Assembly: GCF_000721175.1 (NCBI RefSeq)
Contig: NZ_JOEZ01000028.1
Coordinates: 1-64,000, forward strand
From: Streptomyces anulatus
GTDB taxonomy: Bacteria; Actinomycetota; Actinomycetes; Streptomycetales; Streptomycetaceae
Direction: 5' to 3'
Length of the DNA: 64,000 nucleotides
Position numbers and translations under genes: made by a program
Part shown: positions 41,746 to 50,411 of the stretch, piece by piece
How positions within the stretch are numbered: position 1 is the stretch's first letter
How the letters are laid out: each line of letters begins with the position of its first letter
Notes under the pieces: model-generated
What the model saw: only the letters and a program-made list of their open reading frames with translations
Database searches by the model: none
What the model was told of the DNA's origin: nothing

Positions 41746-42507
41746 ATGGCCGACGCACCGTACAAGCTGATCCTCCTCCGCCACGGCGAGAGCGAATGGA
41801 ACGCGAAGAACCTGTTCACCGGTTGGGTGGACGTCAACCTCACCGAAAAGGGCGAGAAGGAAGCAGTCCGCGGCGGTGAGCTGCTCAAGGACGCCGGTCT
41901 GCTCCCCGACGTCCTGCACACCTCCCTCCAGCGCCGCGCGATCCGGACCGCCCAGCTGGCCCTGGAGTCCGCCGACCGCCTCTGGATCCCGGTCCGCCGC
42001 TCCTGGCGCCTGAACGAGCGCCACTACGGCGCGCTCCAGGGCAAGGACAAGGCGCAGACGCTCGCCGAGTTCGGCGAGGAGCAGTTCATGCTGTGGCGCC
42101 GCTCGTACGACACCCCGCCGCCGCCCCTGGACCGCGACGCCGAGTACTCCCAGTTCGACGACCCGCGCTACGCGACCCTCCCCCCGGAGCTGCGCCCGGC
42201 CACGGAGTGCCTGAAGGACGTCGTCGTCCGGATGCTCCCGTACTGGTTCGACAGCATCGTCCCGGACCTCCTCACGGGCCGCACGGTCCTGGTCGCCGCC
42301 CACGGCAACAGTCTGCGCGGCCTGGTGAAGCACCTGGACGGCATCTCGGACGAGGAGATCTCGGGCCTCAACATCCCGACCGGCATCCCGCTCTCCTACG
42401 AGCTGGACGCCGACTTCAAGCCGCTGAAGCCTGGCGGCACGTACCTCGACCCGGACGCGGCGAAGGCCGCCATCGAGGCCGTGAAGAACCAGGGCAAGAA
42501 GAAGTAG
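41746..42507 (+). CDS. gpmA: 2,3-bisphosphoglycerate-dependent phosphoglycerate mutase
   Basis: A 253-residue dPGM that interconverts 3- and 2-phosphoglycerate in glycolysis. The catalytic motif [12 protein letters not shown] has the phospho-His near residue 12. [45 protein letters not shown] and the second His in [17 protein letters not shown] near 185 complete the active site. Length and motifs are canonical. A clear hairpin terminator follows. Confidence 0.96.
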   Translation: MADAPYKLILLRHGESEWNAKNLFTGWVDVNLTEKGEKEAVRGGELLKDAGLLPDVLHTSLQRRAIRTAQLALESADRLWIPVRRSWRLNERHYGALQGKDKAQTLAEFGEEQFMLWRRSYDTPPPPLDRDAEYSQFDDPRYATLPPELRPATECLKDVVVRMLPYWFDSIVPDLLTGRTVLVAAHGNSLRGLVKHLDGISDEEISGLNIPTGIPLSYELDADFKPLKPGGTYLDPDAAKAAIEAVKNQGKKK

Positions 42508-42526
42508 CCCACCTCTTCTCCACACC

Positions 42527-42563
42527 GAGCCCCCTGTTTCGCGGACCGCGAGGCAGGGGGCTC
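42527..42563 (+). terminator. Terminator after gpmA
   Basis: GAGCCCCCTG (42527-42536) pairs perfectly with CAGGGGGCTC (42554-42563); the loop itself can pair weakly. It starts 20 bp beyond the stop. Confidence 0.8.
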
Positions 42564-42644
42564 GTCGGTGCTCCGGGCCAGTGCGGCTCAGACGGGCTTG
42601 CGCCAGACGGAGATGTGTTTGCCGGAGTACTCGGTGAACGGCGC

Positions 42645-43328
42645 TCAGTCCCAGTCCGCCACGCGCCGTTCCCGCTCCAGGCCGGCGATGCGGGCCATCA
42701 GGTCCAGCTCCGCCGGCCAGGCGTACCGGTGCCGGGAGGCGCCCCGGCGGTAGCTGCCGTCCTCGCCGTCGCGGGTGAAGTGGTGCGAGACGAGGATCTG
42801 CCCGACCAGGTCGAAGGTGTCGAAGCCGAGGTGCCGCTCGGATACGTCGAACGGCACCGCGACCTGGCCGGGCGGCAGGAACCGCAGCGGCGGTACTTCG
42901 AGTTCGATGACGAACCGGCCGCCGGGCGCGAGGTGCCGGGCCGCGTTGCGGAAGCACTCGGCCTGCTCGTCCTGGGTGAGCAGGTTCGAGATGGTGTTGT
43001 AGACGAGGTAGACCAGGGTGAACTCGCCGGGGACGACGGTGGTGGCCATGTCCCCGATGACCACCGGGAGGGTGGCCTCGTCGACCTTGCGCCGGAGCAC
43101 CGCCGCCATGGGCTCGGACAGTTCGATGCCCACCACCGGCACGCCGCGCTCCCGGAGCGGCACGCCCACGCGCCCGGTCCCGATGGCGAACTCCAGGGCG
43201 CGGCCGTCTCCGGCCAGTTCGGCGAGGAAGCAGAGGGTGGGTTCGAGGACGGCGGCCGAGGAGTTCTCGGCCTCCTCGGCGTCGTAGCGGTCGGCGGTCG
43301 CCCGGGTCCACAGTTCGCTGCTCGTCAC
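42645..43328 (-). CDS. Class I SAM-dependent methyltransferase
   Basis: A 227-residue methyltransferase. SAM motif I is ALEFAIGTGRVGVPLRERGV near residue 40, with acidic VVGIELSEPM at the end of strand 2 and FTLVYLVYNTISNLL as motif II near 105. The C-terminal part has VPPLRFLPPGQVAVPFDVSE and HRYAWPAELDLMARIAGL, common in small actinobacterial methyltransferases of unknown substrate. It is convergent with gpmA. The GTG/ATG start at 43328 gives MTSSELWTRATADRYD. Confidence 0.85.
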   Translation of the reverse strand: MTSSELWTRATADRYDAEEAENSSAAVLEPTLCFLAELAGDGRALEFAIGTGRVGVPLRERGVPVVGIELSEPMAAVLRRKVDEATLPVVIGDMATTVVPGEFTLVYLVYNTISNLLTQDEQAECFRNAARHLAPGGRFVIELEVPPLRFLPPGQVAVPFDVSERHLGFDTFDLVGQILVSHHFTRDGEDGSYRRGASRHRYAWPAELDLMARIAGLERERRVADWD

Positions 43329-43487
43329 GGGCGACCACTCTGCCCGGGCGCCGGGGGCCCGTGTCGACGCGGTTTCCCGCGGTCAACTCCTCTGCGCGGG
43401 TGGGCGGCTGCCGCCCCCGGCCTGCGTGGATCGAGTGGGACCACGGGGCAGGGCGGGCGCGGACGACAAGGCTGGGGTGGGCGGGTC

Positions 43488-43697
43488 GTGGCCAAGAGGA
43501 AGTCGTACCTGGACACACCCGGGTATATGGCGTTCATCGGGGTCGTGGCGTTCTGGGCAGCGGCGAGTTCCGGAAGCGATTCCTACGTCAGGGTGCTGGC
43601 GGGGGCCTGCGCCGCCTTCGCCTTGGTGCGGCTCGGCATCCAGCTGGTCGGGCGGCGCCGGAGACGGCGCGCTGCCGCTGTCGCGGGCGGCAGCTGA
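43488..43697 (+). CDS. Small two-helix membrane protein
   Basis: A 69-residue protein, GTG start: basic VAKRKSYLDTPG, helix YMAFIGVVAFWAAASSG, helix VRVLAGACAAFALVRLGIQL, then RRRRRRAAAV. The arrangement predicts two membrane helices with a basic cytosolic end. No family is recognised. Coding is supported by GC-biased codon usage and the signal arrangement, not by homology I can name. Confidence 0.5.
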   Translation: MAKRKSYLDTPGYMAFIGVVAFWAAASSGSDSYVRVLAGACAAFALVRLGIQLVGRRRRRRAAAVAGGS

Positions 43698-43847
43698 TAC
43701 GGCCTGGCCCGGCGCTCTCACTGCCAGGTGTGGAGGCCGGTCGCCGTCGCCGCGGCGAACGTCACCGACGCCGCCCCGGCAAGCCTGCGGTACCGGCCCG
43801 GCCGGGCAGCCGTGGCGTTGTCAGTGCCCCCTGCCACCATGGCCGTC

Positions 43848-44237
43848 ATGGCGACCTACCTGCTCTCCGACATCGAACAGGCCCTCCGCGACAGTTGGAG
43901 CGCCGAGACCTGCACCCCGGAGTTCCGGGACCGCTGGCGTCCGGACAATCCGGCGCGGGATCAGTGCGGCGTGACCGCCATGGTGGTCAACGACCTGCTC
44001 GGCGGGGAGTTGATCCGGGGCGAGGTGCATGTCGACGGGGTGCGTACCGACTTCCACTGGTGGAACCGCCTGGGCATGGGTGTGGAGGTCGATCTGACGC
44101 GGGAGCAGTTCGGGCCCGAGGAGGTCGTAGTCGGCGGTGATGTCATGGTGCGGCCGCCCGTGAGCGAGTGGCGGCGGCTCCAGGAGGAGTACGCGATCCT
44201 GCGCGACCGGGTCGCGGAGAGGCTCGGGCGGGACTGA
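43848..44237 (+). CDS. YunG-family protein
   Basis: A 129-residue soluble protein matching the YunG family pattern: SWSAETCTPEFRDRWRPDNP, then DQCGVTAMVVNDLLGGELIR with the conserved Gln-Cys-Gly, then TDFHWWNRLGMGVEVDLTRE with QF. The Cys/His arrangement hints at a papain-like or hydrolase fold, but function is unknown in the family. An in-frame ATG at 43839 would add three residues. It is separated by 150 bp from the small membrane protein gene. Confidence 0.75.
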   Translation: MATYLLSDIEQALRDSWSAETCTPEFRDRWRPDNPARDQCGVTAMVVNDLLGGELIRGEVHVDGVRTDFHWWNRLGMGVEVDLTREQFGPEEVVVGGDVMVRPPVSEWRRLQEEYAILRDRVAERLGRD

Positions 44238-44427
44238 GGTCCCGGTGGCGGTCCGTGTCGCGGTCGCTGCCGGACAGCGTGGGTCGAGGCGTGGCGTGCC
44301 TGCGGCACGCCCTGATCCGTGCCCGATCCGTGACCCCGCCGGACGGGCCGAAACGCCCCTCGTACGCACTACGGTGGGCCCATGCCGTCCGTCTGCTTCC
44401 GGGGCGAGGAGATCGAGGAGAGCGATC

Positions 44428-44676
44428 ATGGGTGAGTCTCTGAAGACCTTCGTCGGCGGTGCCGAGGTCGACGTGCCCAACAGCATCCCGGACATCCGCG
44501 CGGCGCTGCCCGAGGAGAGACGCGAGGAGTTCGATCTCGCGATCAACGAGGCCGGGGTGCACGAGATCCAGGCCGTCATGCGGCACTGGATGCTGGAGGC
44601 CGTGCCCGATCCCGAGGCCGAGAAGATCCTGGACCGGCTGGCGCAGGACGAGGCGGAGAGGCGGAGCGTCGCTTGA
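44428..44676 (+). CDS. Small antitoxin-like protein
   Basis: An 82-residue acidic helical protein (PDIRAALPEERREEFDLAIN, then IQAVMRHWMLEAVPDPEAEK). It resembles the small actinobacterial proteins that precede RelE/ParE-like genes (DUF6247-type, from memory). GAGGAG lies upstream of the ATG at 44428. Its stop overlaps the next start by 4 bp (TTGA), which supports a two-gene toxin-antitoxin-like unit. Confidence 0.6.
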   Translation: MGESLKTFVGGAEVDVPNSIPDIRAALPEERREEFDLAINEAGVHEIQAVMRHWMLEAVPDPEAEKILDRLAQDEAERRSVA

Positions 44677-44915
44677 GCTTCCGCATCTCCTACGCACCGC
44701 CCGCCGACGACACCCTGGCCAAGATGCGCGGCGGCGAGTCCTTCCGGAACGAGATGGCCCGCACCCTCGGCGAGGAGCCGTACGGCCACGCCTCCTCCGC
44801 CGTCAAGAGCGAACGGGACCGGCGCGAGGCGACCGTCTCCGGGGCCATCGTCCTCTACTACGTCTCCCGGTCCGTCCTGACCGTCACCGTCGTGCGCCTC
44901 GTGCCCCTGCCCTGA
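44673..44915 (+). CDS. RelE/ParE-like toxin candidate
   Basis: An 80-residue protein starting at TTG 44673, translationally coupled to the antitoxin-like gene. The segment ATVSGAIVLYYVSRSVLTVT then VVRLVPLP resembles the last beta strands of the RelE/ParE fold (xxVLYxVxxxxxxVxVxRVxPR). The N-terminal helix FRISYAPPADDTLAKMRGGE is also in keeping. Catalytic residues of RelE toxins are not obvious, so a ParE-like or inactive form is possible. Confidence 0.55.
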   Translation: MSFRISYAPPADDTLAKMRGGESFRNEMARTLGEEPYGHASSAVKSERDRREATVSGAIVLYYVSRSVLTVTVVRLVPLP

Positions 44916-44946
44916 CCCCACCAGGCAGAGGCACGGCGCAGGTCCG

Positions 44947-45756
44947 TCAGGCGAGCTTCTCGTCCTGCGCCGCCACGACCTCGGCCGGCACCTCGAACTT
45001 CACGTCGCCGCCCGCCGCCGCCAGGTTGAAGGCGAAGAACGTCGCCACGGTGCCTTCCTTGCGGAGCGCCACCAGCTTGAACGGGGCCTGGTCGCCGTCG
45101 TCCTCGGAGGTGACCGTCCACGCCGCGGACTCGTCACCGCCGGTGACCTTCTCCTCGGCGACCGAGGCGATCTTCGTCGGCGTACCGGCGACGGTGGCGG
45201 TGAAGCCGCCCGCGCAGTCCGCGGCGGCCTTCTTCAGCGCGGCGAACGCGTCCGGGCCCGCCGTCCCCTCGTACGAGGTCAGCGCGACGGACGTGGACGT
45301 CAGGTTGAAGGCGTCCTTGAGCGCGTCCTCGGCCTCGCCGTCCGCCAGGTCCTCCAGAGACTTCTTGCCGTCGGTCTTCTTCGGCTCGTCGATGACCTTG
45401 CGCTTCGTGGTGGCCACCGAACCCTCCTGCGCCACGCCGTACATGGCGTGGGCGACCGGCAGGCACTCCTTCTTGTCGACGGTGACGCCGTCGGCCGGGA
45501 CCTCGTCGGCCGGGCCGGCCTTGGTGACCTTGCGGTCCTTCACGTCGCCCTGGGCGAGCGTGGCCTTCTCCAGCTCGGCCGCGGTGAGCGCCTTGGCCGG
45601 GGTCTTCGGAGCCGAGCTGCTACCGCCCGCGGTGCCCTTGTCGTTCTTCCCGTCCTTGGCGTCGGCGTCCGACGAGCCGCCGCAGGCGGTGACCAGCAGG
45701 GTGAGAGCGGCCGCGGAGGCGGCGAGGGCGGTACGGCGTACGGCAGTGGTGCGCAT
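44947..45756 (-). CDS. Secreted lipoprotein
   Basis: A 269-residue lipoprotein: signal RTTAVRRTALAASAAALTLL with lipobox VTAC near residue 22-25, then a Ser/Ala/Lys-rich linker and a two-lobe alpha/beta domain of about 200 residues (PVAHAMYGVAQEGSVATTKR; VALTSYEGTAGPDAFAALKK; GFTATVAGTPTKIASVAEEK). Similar to Streptomyces surface lipoproteins without a known role. The ATG at 45756 is preferred over an upstream in-frame start because it places the signal peptide correctly. It lies convergent with the toxin-like gene. Confidence 0.82.
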   Translation of the reverse strand: MRTTAVRRTALAASAAALTLLVTACGGSSDADAKDGKNDKGTAGGSSSAPKTPAKALTAAELEKATLAQGDVKDRKVTKAGPADEVPADGVTVDKKECLPVAHAMYGVAQEGSVATTKRKVIDEPKKTDGKKSLEDLADGEAEDALKDAFNLTSTSVALTSYEGTAGPDAFAALKKAAADCAGGFTATVAGTPTKIASVAEEKVTGGDESAAWTVTSEDDGDQAPFKLVALRKEGTVATFFAFNLAAAGGDVKFEVPAEVVAAQDEKLA

Positions 45757-46036
45757 GGTTCTACTTCCTGCAATCTCCGGTTCGGAAGCAACCGCCCTCC
45801 CTCGCACGGCACTTCGACGCCGTCTGGGACGGGCCGTCGCAGTGACCACACTTTACGATCGAACCTGTGCGCGATGATCGGTCCAGTGGGCCCCTCCCAT
45901 GATCGTGATTCTGCTGTGATCATCCTGTGAACGCACCGTGCGGAATCGCCGTACAACCCTCCCGTGCGCGACCCCCGCAGGCTCCGTCCACCCCGTCGTG
46001 CGGTACCGCCGCCGCAGCCGAAAGGGCGTCACCCGC

Positions 46037-47053
46037 GTGTCCGAGCAGGCCCCCGTCACACCTCTCGCCCGCGTTCTCGCCGCCCTCGGGGCCGGCGAAC
46101 GCGACATCGCCTCGCGCGTCACCCTCACCGGCGGCACGTACAACACCGTCACCCGCGTCACGCTCACCGACGGCCGCGACTGGGTGGTCAAGACGCCCCC
46201 GCCGCACACCGCCGCCCTGCGGTACGAACGCGACCTCCTCGTCAACGAGGTCACCTTCTACACCGCCGCCGCGCGGGCGGGAGGTCCGGTGATCCCTCGT
46301 GTCGTCCGCAGCGAAGCGGATCCGGCCTCGCCCACCGGCGCGTACCTGGTCATGACCGCCCGCCCCGGCCGCCCCTGGCACGAGGCCGGCCTCACGGCGG
46401 ACGCCGGCGACGAGCCCCGGCTGCGCGCCGAACTCGGCCGGCTCGTCGGACTTCTGCACGCCGTGACCGCGCCCGCCGGACCCGGCTCCGGATTCGGCTA
46501 CCCCGCCGAGCCGTTCGGGCCGCTCTCCCCCACCTGGCGTACCGCGTTCACGGCGATGACCGAGGCCGTGCTCGCCGACGCCGATGCCTACCGGGCCCGG
46601 CTGCCGTACCCCGTCGGCCATATCCGTACGGTCCTGGCGGGCGCGGCCCGCCTCCTGGACGAGGTCGCCCGGCCCGCCCTCGTGCACTTCGATCTGTGGC
46701 CGGGGAACCTGCTGGTCGCCGGGGAGCCCGGCGCGCGCACCATCGGCGGGATCATCGACGGGGAGCGGATGTTCTGGGGCGACCCGGTGGCCGACTTCGT
46801 CTCGCCGGCGCTCTTCGGGGACATCGAGCAGGACCGGGACTTCCTCGACGGCTACGCGCGCTCCACCGGCGGAGCGGTGGAGTTCACGGACTCGCTGCGG
46901 ACCCGGCTGGCCCTCTACCGGAGCTACCTCTACCTCATCATGCTCGTCGAGACCGTGCCCCGCGGTGTCGGGCCCGAAGCCGCCGAAGCGACCTGGGAGT
47001 CGGTCGCGCCCCACCTCGTCGATGCCCTGGACAGGGTCCGGCAGGGCGGCTGA
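46037..47053 (+). CDS. Phosphotransferase family (APH/kinase-like) protein
   Basis: A 338-residue kinase-fold protein. The ATP-binding start is GGTYNTVTRVTLTDGRDWVV then KTPPP, the Brenner motif ALVHFDLWPGNLLVAG near residue 218 and the metal site GGIIDGERMFWGDPVADFVS near 238. It belongs to the PF01636 group, which includes macrolide, aminoglycoside, choline and fructosamine kinases. Substrate unknown. The GTG at 46037 begins the conserved N-terminus; an upstream in-frame start exists but is not supported. The 280-bp space before it (45757-46036) shows no gene. Confidence 0.82.
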   Translation: MSEQAPVTPLARVLAALGAGERDIASRVTLTGGTYNTVTRVTLTDGRDWVVKTPPPHTAALRYERDLLVNEVTFYTAAARAGGPVIPRVVRSEADPASPTGAYLVMTARPGRPWHEAGLTADAGDEPRLRAELGRLVGLLHAVTAPAGPGSGFGYPAEPFGPLSPTWRTAFTAMTEAVLADADAYRARLPYPVGHIRTVLAGAARLLDEVARPALVHFDLWPGNLLVAGEPGARTIGGIIDGERMFWGDPVADFVSPALFGDIEQDRDFLDGYARSTGGAVEFTDSLRTRLALYRSYLYLIMLVETVPRGVGPEAAEATWESVAPHLVDALDRVRQGG

Positions 47054-47106
47054 CGGTCAGCTGACGGACGCGTTCACCGCACGCCGCGCTGCGCCTCGTA
47101 GTGTCG

Positions 47107-47625
47107 TCAGCTGCCGGACTCGGACGGACGCCGGGTCAGGTGGCTGAACGCGTCCAGGTTCCGCGTGGACTCGCCGCGCGACACCCGCCACGCGTACTCC
47201 TTGCGGATCGAGCTCGCGAAACCGAGCTCCAGGAGGGTGTTGAACGCCCCGTCGGCCGCTTCGAGCACCACGCCGAGCAGCCGGTCCAGCTCCTCGGCGG
47301 TGACCACCGACAGCGGCAGCTTGCCGACCAGATACACGTCGCCGAGCGAGTCGATCGCGTAACCCACCCCGAACAGGCGGAGGTTGCGTTCCAGCAGCCA
47401 GCGGTGCACCTCGGCGTCGTTCTCGTCGGGGTGGCGGACGACGAACGCGTTGAGGGAGAGCGAGTGTCTGCCGACGATCAGCGAACAGGTCGTCGACAGC
47501 TTGCGGGTGCCGGGCAGCGTCACGACGTAGTTGCCGCGCTCCGGGCTCTCCCATACGAGCCCGGCGTCGTTCAGCGTCGCCTCGATGACCTGGGCCGCTG
47601 CGGTTTCGTCCGGTACGTCAGCCAT
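47107..47625 (-). CDS. YbjN domain-containing protein
   Basis: A 172-residue YbjN-domain protein: YVVTLPGTRKLSTTCSLIVG near residue 32, LSLNAFVVRHPDENDAEVHR, WLLERNLRLFGVGYAIDSLG, and VYLVGKLPLSVVTAEELDRL. The fold resembles type III secretion chaperones; E. coli YbjN affects stress and motility. In actinobacteria the gene commonly lies next to mshA, as here, and the same strand suggests linked expression. Confidence 0.85.
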   Translation of the reverse strand: MADVPDETAAAQVIEATLNDAGLVWESPERGNYVVTLPGTRKLSTTCSLIVGRHSLSLNAFVVRHPDENDAEVHRWLLERNLRLFGVGYAIDSLGDVYLVGKLPLSVVTAEELDRLLGVVLEAADGAFNTLLELGFASSIRKEYAWRVSRGESTRNLDAFSHLTRRPSESGS

Positions 47626-47669
47626 GCAGTGAGCGTACGACAGGAGCACCGGGACGCACCGCACGGGCT

Positions 47670-47754
47670 CAGCCGTGGTGCGTACGGGTCCAGCCGTGGT
47701 GCGTACGGGCCTCAGCCGTGGGTGGGCACGGGCCTCAGCCGTGGTGCGTACGGG
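47670..47754. repeat. Four tandem copies of the mshA 3' end
   Basis: CAGCCGTGGTGCGTACGGG occurs at 47670-47688, 47691-47709 and 47736-47754, with a variant copy at 47713-47732 (periods 21-23 bp). The copy at 47736 is the genuine mshA 3' end and contains its stop codon; the others repeat it in the mshA-ybjN gap. Confidence 0.85.
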
Positions 47755-49087
47755 CCCGGCGCCGGTGGTCGCAGAGCGCGGCCGTGTACACGTCGGCGGT
47801 CGCCGACGCGGCCGTGTCCCAGCCGAAGGACTGGGCGTGGGCCGCGGCGGCCGCCCCCATCCGCTCGACCAGCTCCGGCGCGTCCGCGAACCGCCCGAGC
47901 GCGCGGGCGTACGCCTCCGGCTCGTGTCCGGGCACCAGGAAGCCACTGACCCCGTCGCGCACCGCCACCGGCAGCCCGCCCACGGCTGCCGCGACGACCG
48001 GGGTGCCGGCCGCCTGGGCCTCGATGGCGACCAGGCCGAAGGACTCGCTGTACGACGGCATGACCAGCACCGACGCGGCCCGGAACCAGTCCGCGAGCTG
48101 GTCCTGGCCCACCGGCGGGTGGAACCGTACGACGTCGGCGATGCCGAGCCGGGCGGCCAGTTTCTGCAGGCCCTCGGGCTTGGCCAGGCCGCTGCCGCTC
48201 GGGCCGCCGACCACCGGCACGACGATGCGGGACCGCAGCGACGGGTCCCGGTCCAGGAGCACGGCCACCGCGCGCAGCAGCACGTCCGGGGCCTTCAGGG
48301 GCTGGATGCGGCCCGCGAAGAGCGGGATCAGCGCGTCCTGCGGCAGGCCGAGCCGGGCCCGCGCGGCGGCGCGGCCGTCGGAGGGGCGGAAGCGGTCCAG
48401 GTTGACGCCGGGGTGCACCACGGCGACCGCGGCGGGGTCCGCGTCGTAGAAGCGGACGAGTTCGGCGGCCTCCTCGGCGGTGTTGGCGATCAGCCGGTCG
48501 GAGGCGTTCACGATCTGGGTCTCACCGATGACCCGGGCGGCCGGCTCGGGGGTGTCGCCATCGGCGAGCGCGGCGTTCTTGACCTTGGCCATGGTGTGCA
48601 TGGCGTGCACGAGCGGGACGCCCCAGCGCTGCGCGGCGAGCCAGCCGACCTGGCCGGAGAGCCAGTAGTGGGAGTGCACGAGGTCGTAGTAGCCGGGGCG
48701 CTGACCGGCCCAGGCCTGCATCACGCCGTGCGTGAACGCGCAGAGCTGGGCGGGCAGGTCCTCCTTGGCGAGGCCCTCGTACGGCCCGGCGTCGACGTGC
48801 CGGACCAGGACTCCGGGGGCCAATTCGACCGAGGGGGCCAGCGAGCCGGTGGTGGCCCGGGTGAAGATCTCGACCTCGATGTTGATCGCGGCGAGGCGCT
48901 TGGCCAGTTCGACGATGTAGACGTTCATCCCGCCCGCGTCGCCCGTGCCGGGCTGGTGGAGCGGGGACGTGTGCACGGAGAGCATCGCGATGCGGCGCGG
49001 CTTGCGGGAGGCCCCGGTGAAGCCTCCGGGGAACCTGAGGCGCGCGGCCGTCCGGGTGGAGCCGAGCCGGGAGACGTACTGGCTCAC
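47735..49087 (-). CDS. mshA: D-inositol-3-phosphate glycosyltransferase (mycothiol)
   Basis: A 450-residue GT-B (family 4) glycosyltransferase that starts mycothiol synthesis by joining GlcNAc from UDP-GlcNAc to 1D-myo-inositol 3-phosphate. The N-terminal signature is [20 protein letters not shown] then [35 protein letters not shown] sequence marks the nucleotide domain, and the E-x7-E region is [20 protein letters not shown] near residue 340. The GTG at 49087 matches known Streptomyces MshA ([10 protein letters not shown]); GAGGAGG lies upstream. Confidence 0.94.
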   Translation of the reverse strand: MSQYVSRLGSTRTAARLRFPGGFTGASRKPRRIAMLSVHTSPLHQPGTGDAGGMNVYIVELAKRLAAINIEVEIFTRATTGSLAPSVELAPGVLVRHVDAGPYEGLAKEDLPAQLCAFTHGVMQAWAGQRPGYYDLVHSHYWLSGQVGWLAAQRWGVPLVHAMHTMAKVKNAALADGDTPEPAARVIGETQIVNASDRLIANTAEEAAELVRFYDADPAAVAVVHPGVNLDRFRPSDGRAAARARLGLPQDALIPLFAGRIQPLKAPDVLLRAVAVLLDRDPSLRSRIVVPVVGGPSGSGLAKPEGLQKLAARLGIADVVRFHPPVGQDQLADWFRAASVLVMPSYSESFGLVAIEAQAAGTPVVAAAVGGLPVAVRDGVSGFLVPGHEPEAYARALGRFADAPELVERMGAAAAAHAQSFGWDTAASATADVYTAALCDHRRRARTHHG

Positions 49088-49263
49088 CTCGTCGGTCCTC
49101 CTCGTTCGGGGCGTGCTGGCGAGAGGACACTGAGGGCCTCCGAAGAGCGAGAACAGCGGAATCGCGGCTTTCATTTCCGCTTTGCCAAATCATTACGTTG
49201 CCGGGCGGCGCGTCGCGGCCCGGGCGGGGCGTCGGGGTATCCGCTCGTCCCCGCCCCGTCGCA

Positions 49264-49269
49264 TACGCT
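49264..49269 (+). promoter_or_regulatory. -10 element (TACGCT) of a leaderless-type promoter
   Basis: TACGCT ends 6 nt before the ATG at 49276, with no intervening ribosome-binding site. Confidence 0.5.
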
Positions 49270-49275
49270 CGACCC

Positions 49276-50061
49276 ATGCGCCAGCGCCCCATCGGTACCG
49301 CCACCCGCGGGACCACCAACCCGAACCGGCTGCGGCGCATGGACCGCTGGATCGCCGATGCGCACGGGCCCGCCCTGCGCCGCGCCGGAACGCCCGTGGC
49401 CGTCGATCTCGGGTACGGGGCGGCCCCCTGGACCGCCGTCGAGCTGCTGGACCGGCTGCGCACCGCCGAGCCGCGCACCGTGGTGGCGGGCATCGAGATC
49501 GACCCGGAGCGGGTCGCCGCCGCCCAGCCGTACGCCCGCGAGGGCCTCACCTTCGTGCACGGCGGCTTCGAGGTCCCGCTGGACGTCCGGCCGCTGCTCA
49601 TCCGGGCGGCGAACGTGCTGCGCCAGTACGACGAGGGCCAGGTCGCCGAGGTCTGGGCGCGGCTGTGCTCCCGCCTCGCCCCGGGCGGCCTCCTGGTGGA
49701 GGGGACCTGCGACGAGATCGGGCGCCGGCACGTGTGGGTGGCCCTGGGGCCGGAGGGGCCGCGCACGGTCACCTTCGCGACCCGGCTCGGCTCGCTGGAG
49801 CGCCCTTCGGACCTCGCGGAACGGCTGCCGAAGGCGCTGATCCACCGCAACGTTCCGGGCGAGCCGGTCCACGCGTTCCTGCGGGACTTCGACCGGGCCT
49901 GGGCGACGGCCTCCCCGTACGCCTCGCTCGGCGCGCGGCAGCGCTGGATCGCGGCGGTGCGGATGGTGGCCGCCGACTGGCCGGTGACGGACGGGGTACG
50001 GCGGTGGCGGCAGGGCGAGATCACCGTGCCGTGGGAGGCCCTGCGGCCCGAGGGCCACTGA
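49276..50061 (+). CDS. Class I SAM-dependent methyltransferase
   Basis: A 261-residue protein beginning MRQRPIGTATRGTTNPNRLR then RMDRW. The SAM-binding motif VAVDLGYGAAPWTAVELLDR is near residue 42, with acidic VVAGIEIDPERVAAAQ and the motif GGLLVEGTCDEIGRRHVWVA near 138. This long Arg/Trp-rich form is conserved in actinobacteria next to mshA, but no substrate is known. Likely leaderless transcript. It is divergent from mshA. Confidence 0.8.
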   Translation: MRQRPIGTATRGTTNPNRLRRMDRWIADAHGPALRRAGTPVAVDLGYGAAPWTAVELLDRLRTAEPRTVVAGIEIDPERVAAAQPYAREGLTFVHGGFEVPLDVRPLLIRAANVLRQYDEGQVAEVWARLCSRLAPGGLLVEGTCDEIGRRHVWVALGPEGPRTVTFATRLGSLERPSDLAERLPKALIHRNVPGEPVHAFLRDFDRAWATASPYASLGARQRWIAAVRMVAADWPVTDGVRRWRQGEITVPWEALRPEGH

Positions 50062-50411
50062 ACAGTTGCCCGGAAGGGCAGAACTCCCCCGCTCCGGGAA
50101 CACCGCGGGGACATCATTCGTCCCAGTGAGTGGGGACGGGTGCGGAGCGGAGCGCCGCGCGAGCCGGGGGGAATCGTGACGAAATGACCCACCAGGGGCG
50201 GCATGTGACGCGCCAGGTGCCGTCGGCCTCTGTTGCTTTGCGGGACGCCATGGCACGATCGCGACGCTGCCGAAAAGCTACTGACGGTAAGTCAGATATG
50301 CGGTACCCGGCTTCTGTTGCTTTTCTCGCTTCTGCTGTATTCACCGTAGTCGTTTCCTTTGCCGCCTTCGTCCGGAGGCGGCCCCGTTGTAACCACCCGG
50401 AGGGGGAGCTC
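50062..50411 (+). other. 350-bp leader/intergenic region before the NlpC/P60 gene
   Basis: This region holds no gene. It is less GC-rich than its surroundings around 50270-50350 (CAGATATGCGG and CTTCTGTTGC segments), so a promoter and a long 5' leader are likely. Streptomyces cell-wall hydrolase genes sometimes carry a c-di-AMP (ydaO-type) riboswitch here. I could not align the conserved riboswitch core and do not call it. Confidence 0.35.

Noticed and set aside
40210..43518. 1102-codon minus-strand open frame
   Set aside because: Only 40210-41538 matches a protein family (MFS). The upstream extension is antisense to gpmA and in the wrong frame for the methyltransferase gene.
50130..50411. 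N-terminal extension of the NlpC/P60 protein
   Set aside because: The frame is open but has weak codon bias, and the signal peptide and strong ribosome-binding site place the start at 50412.
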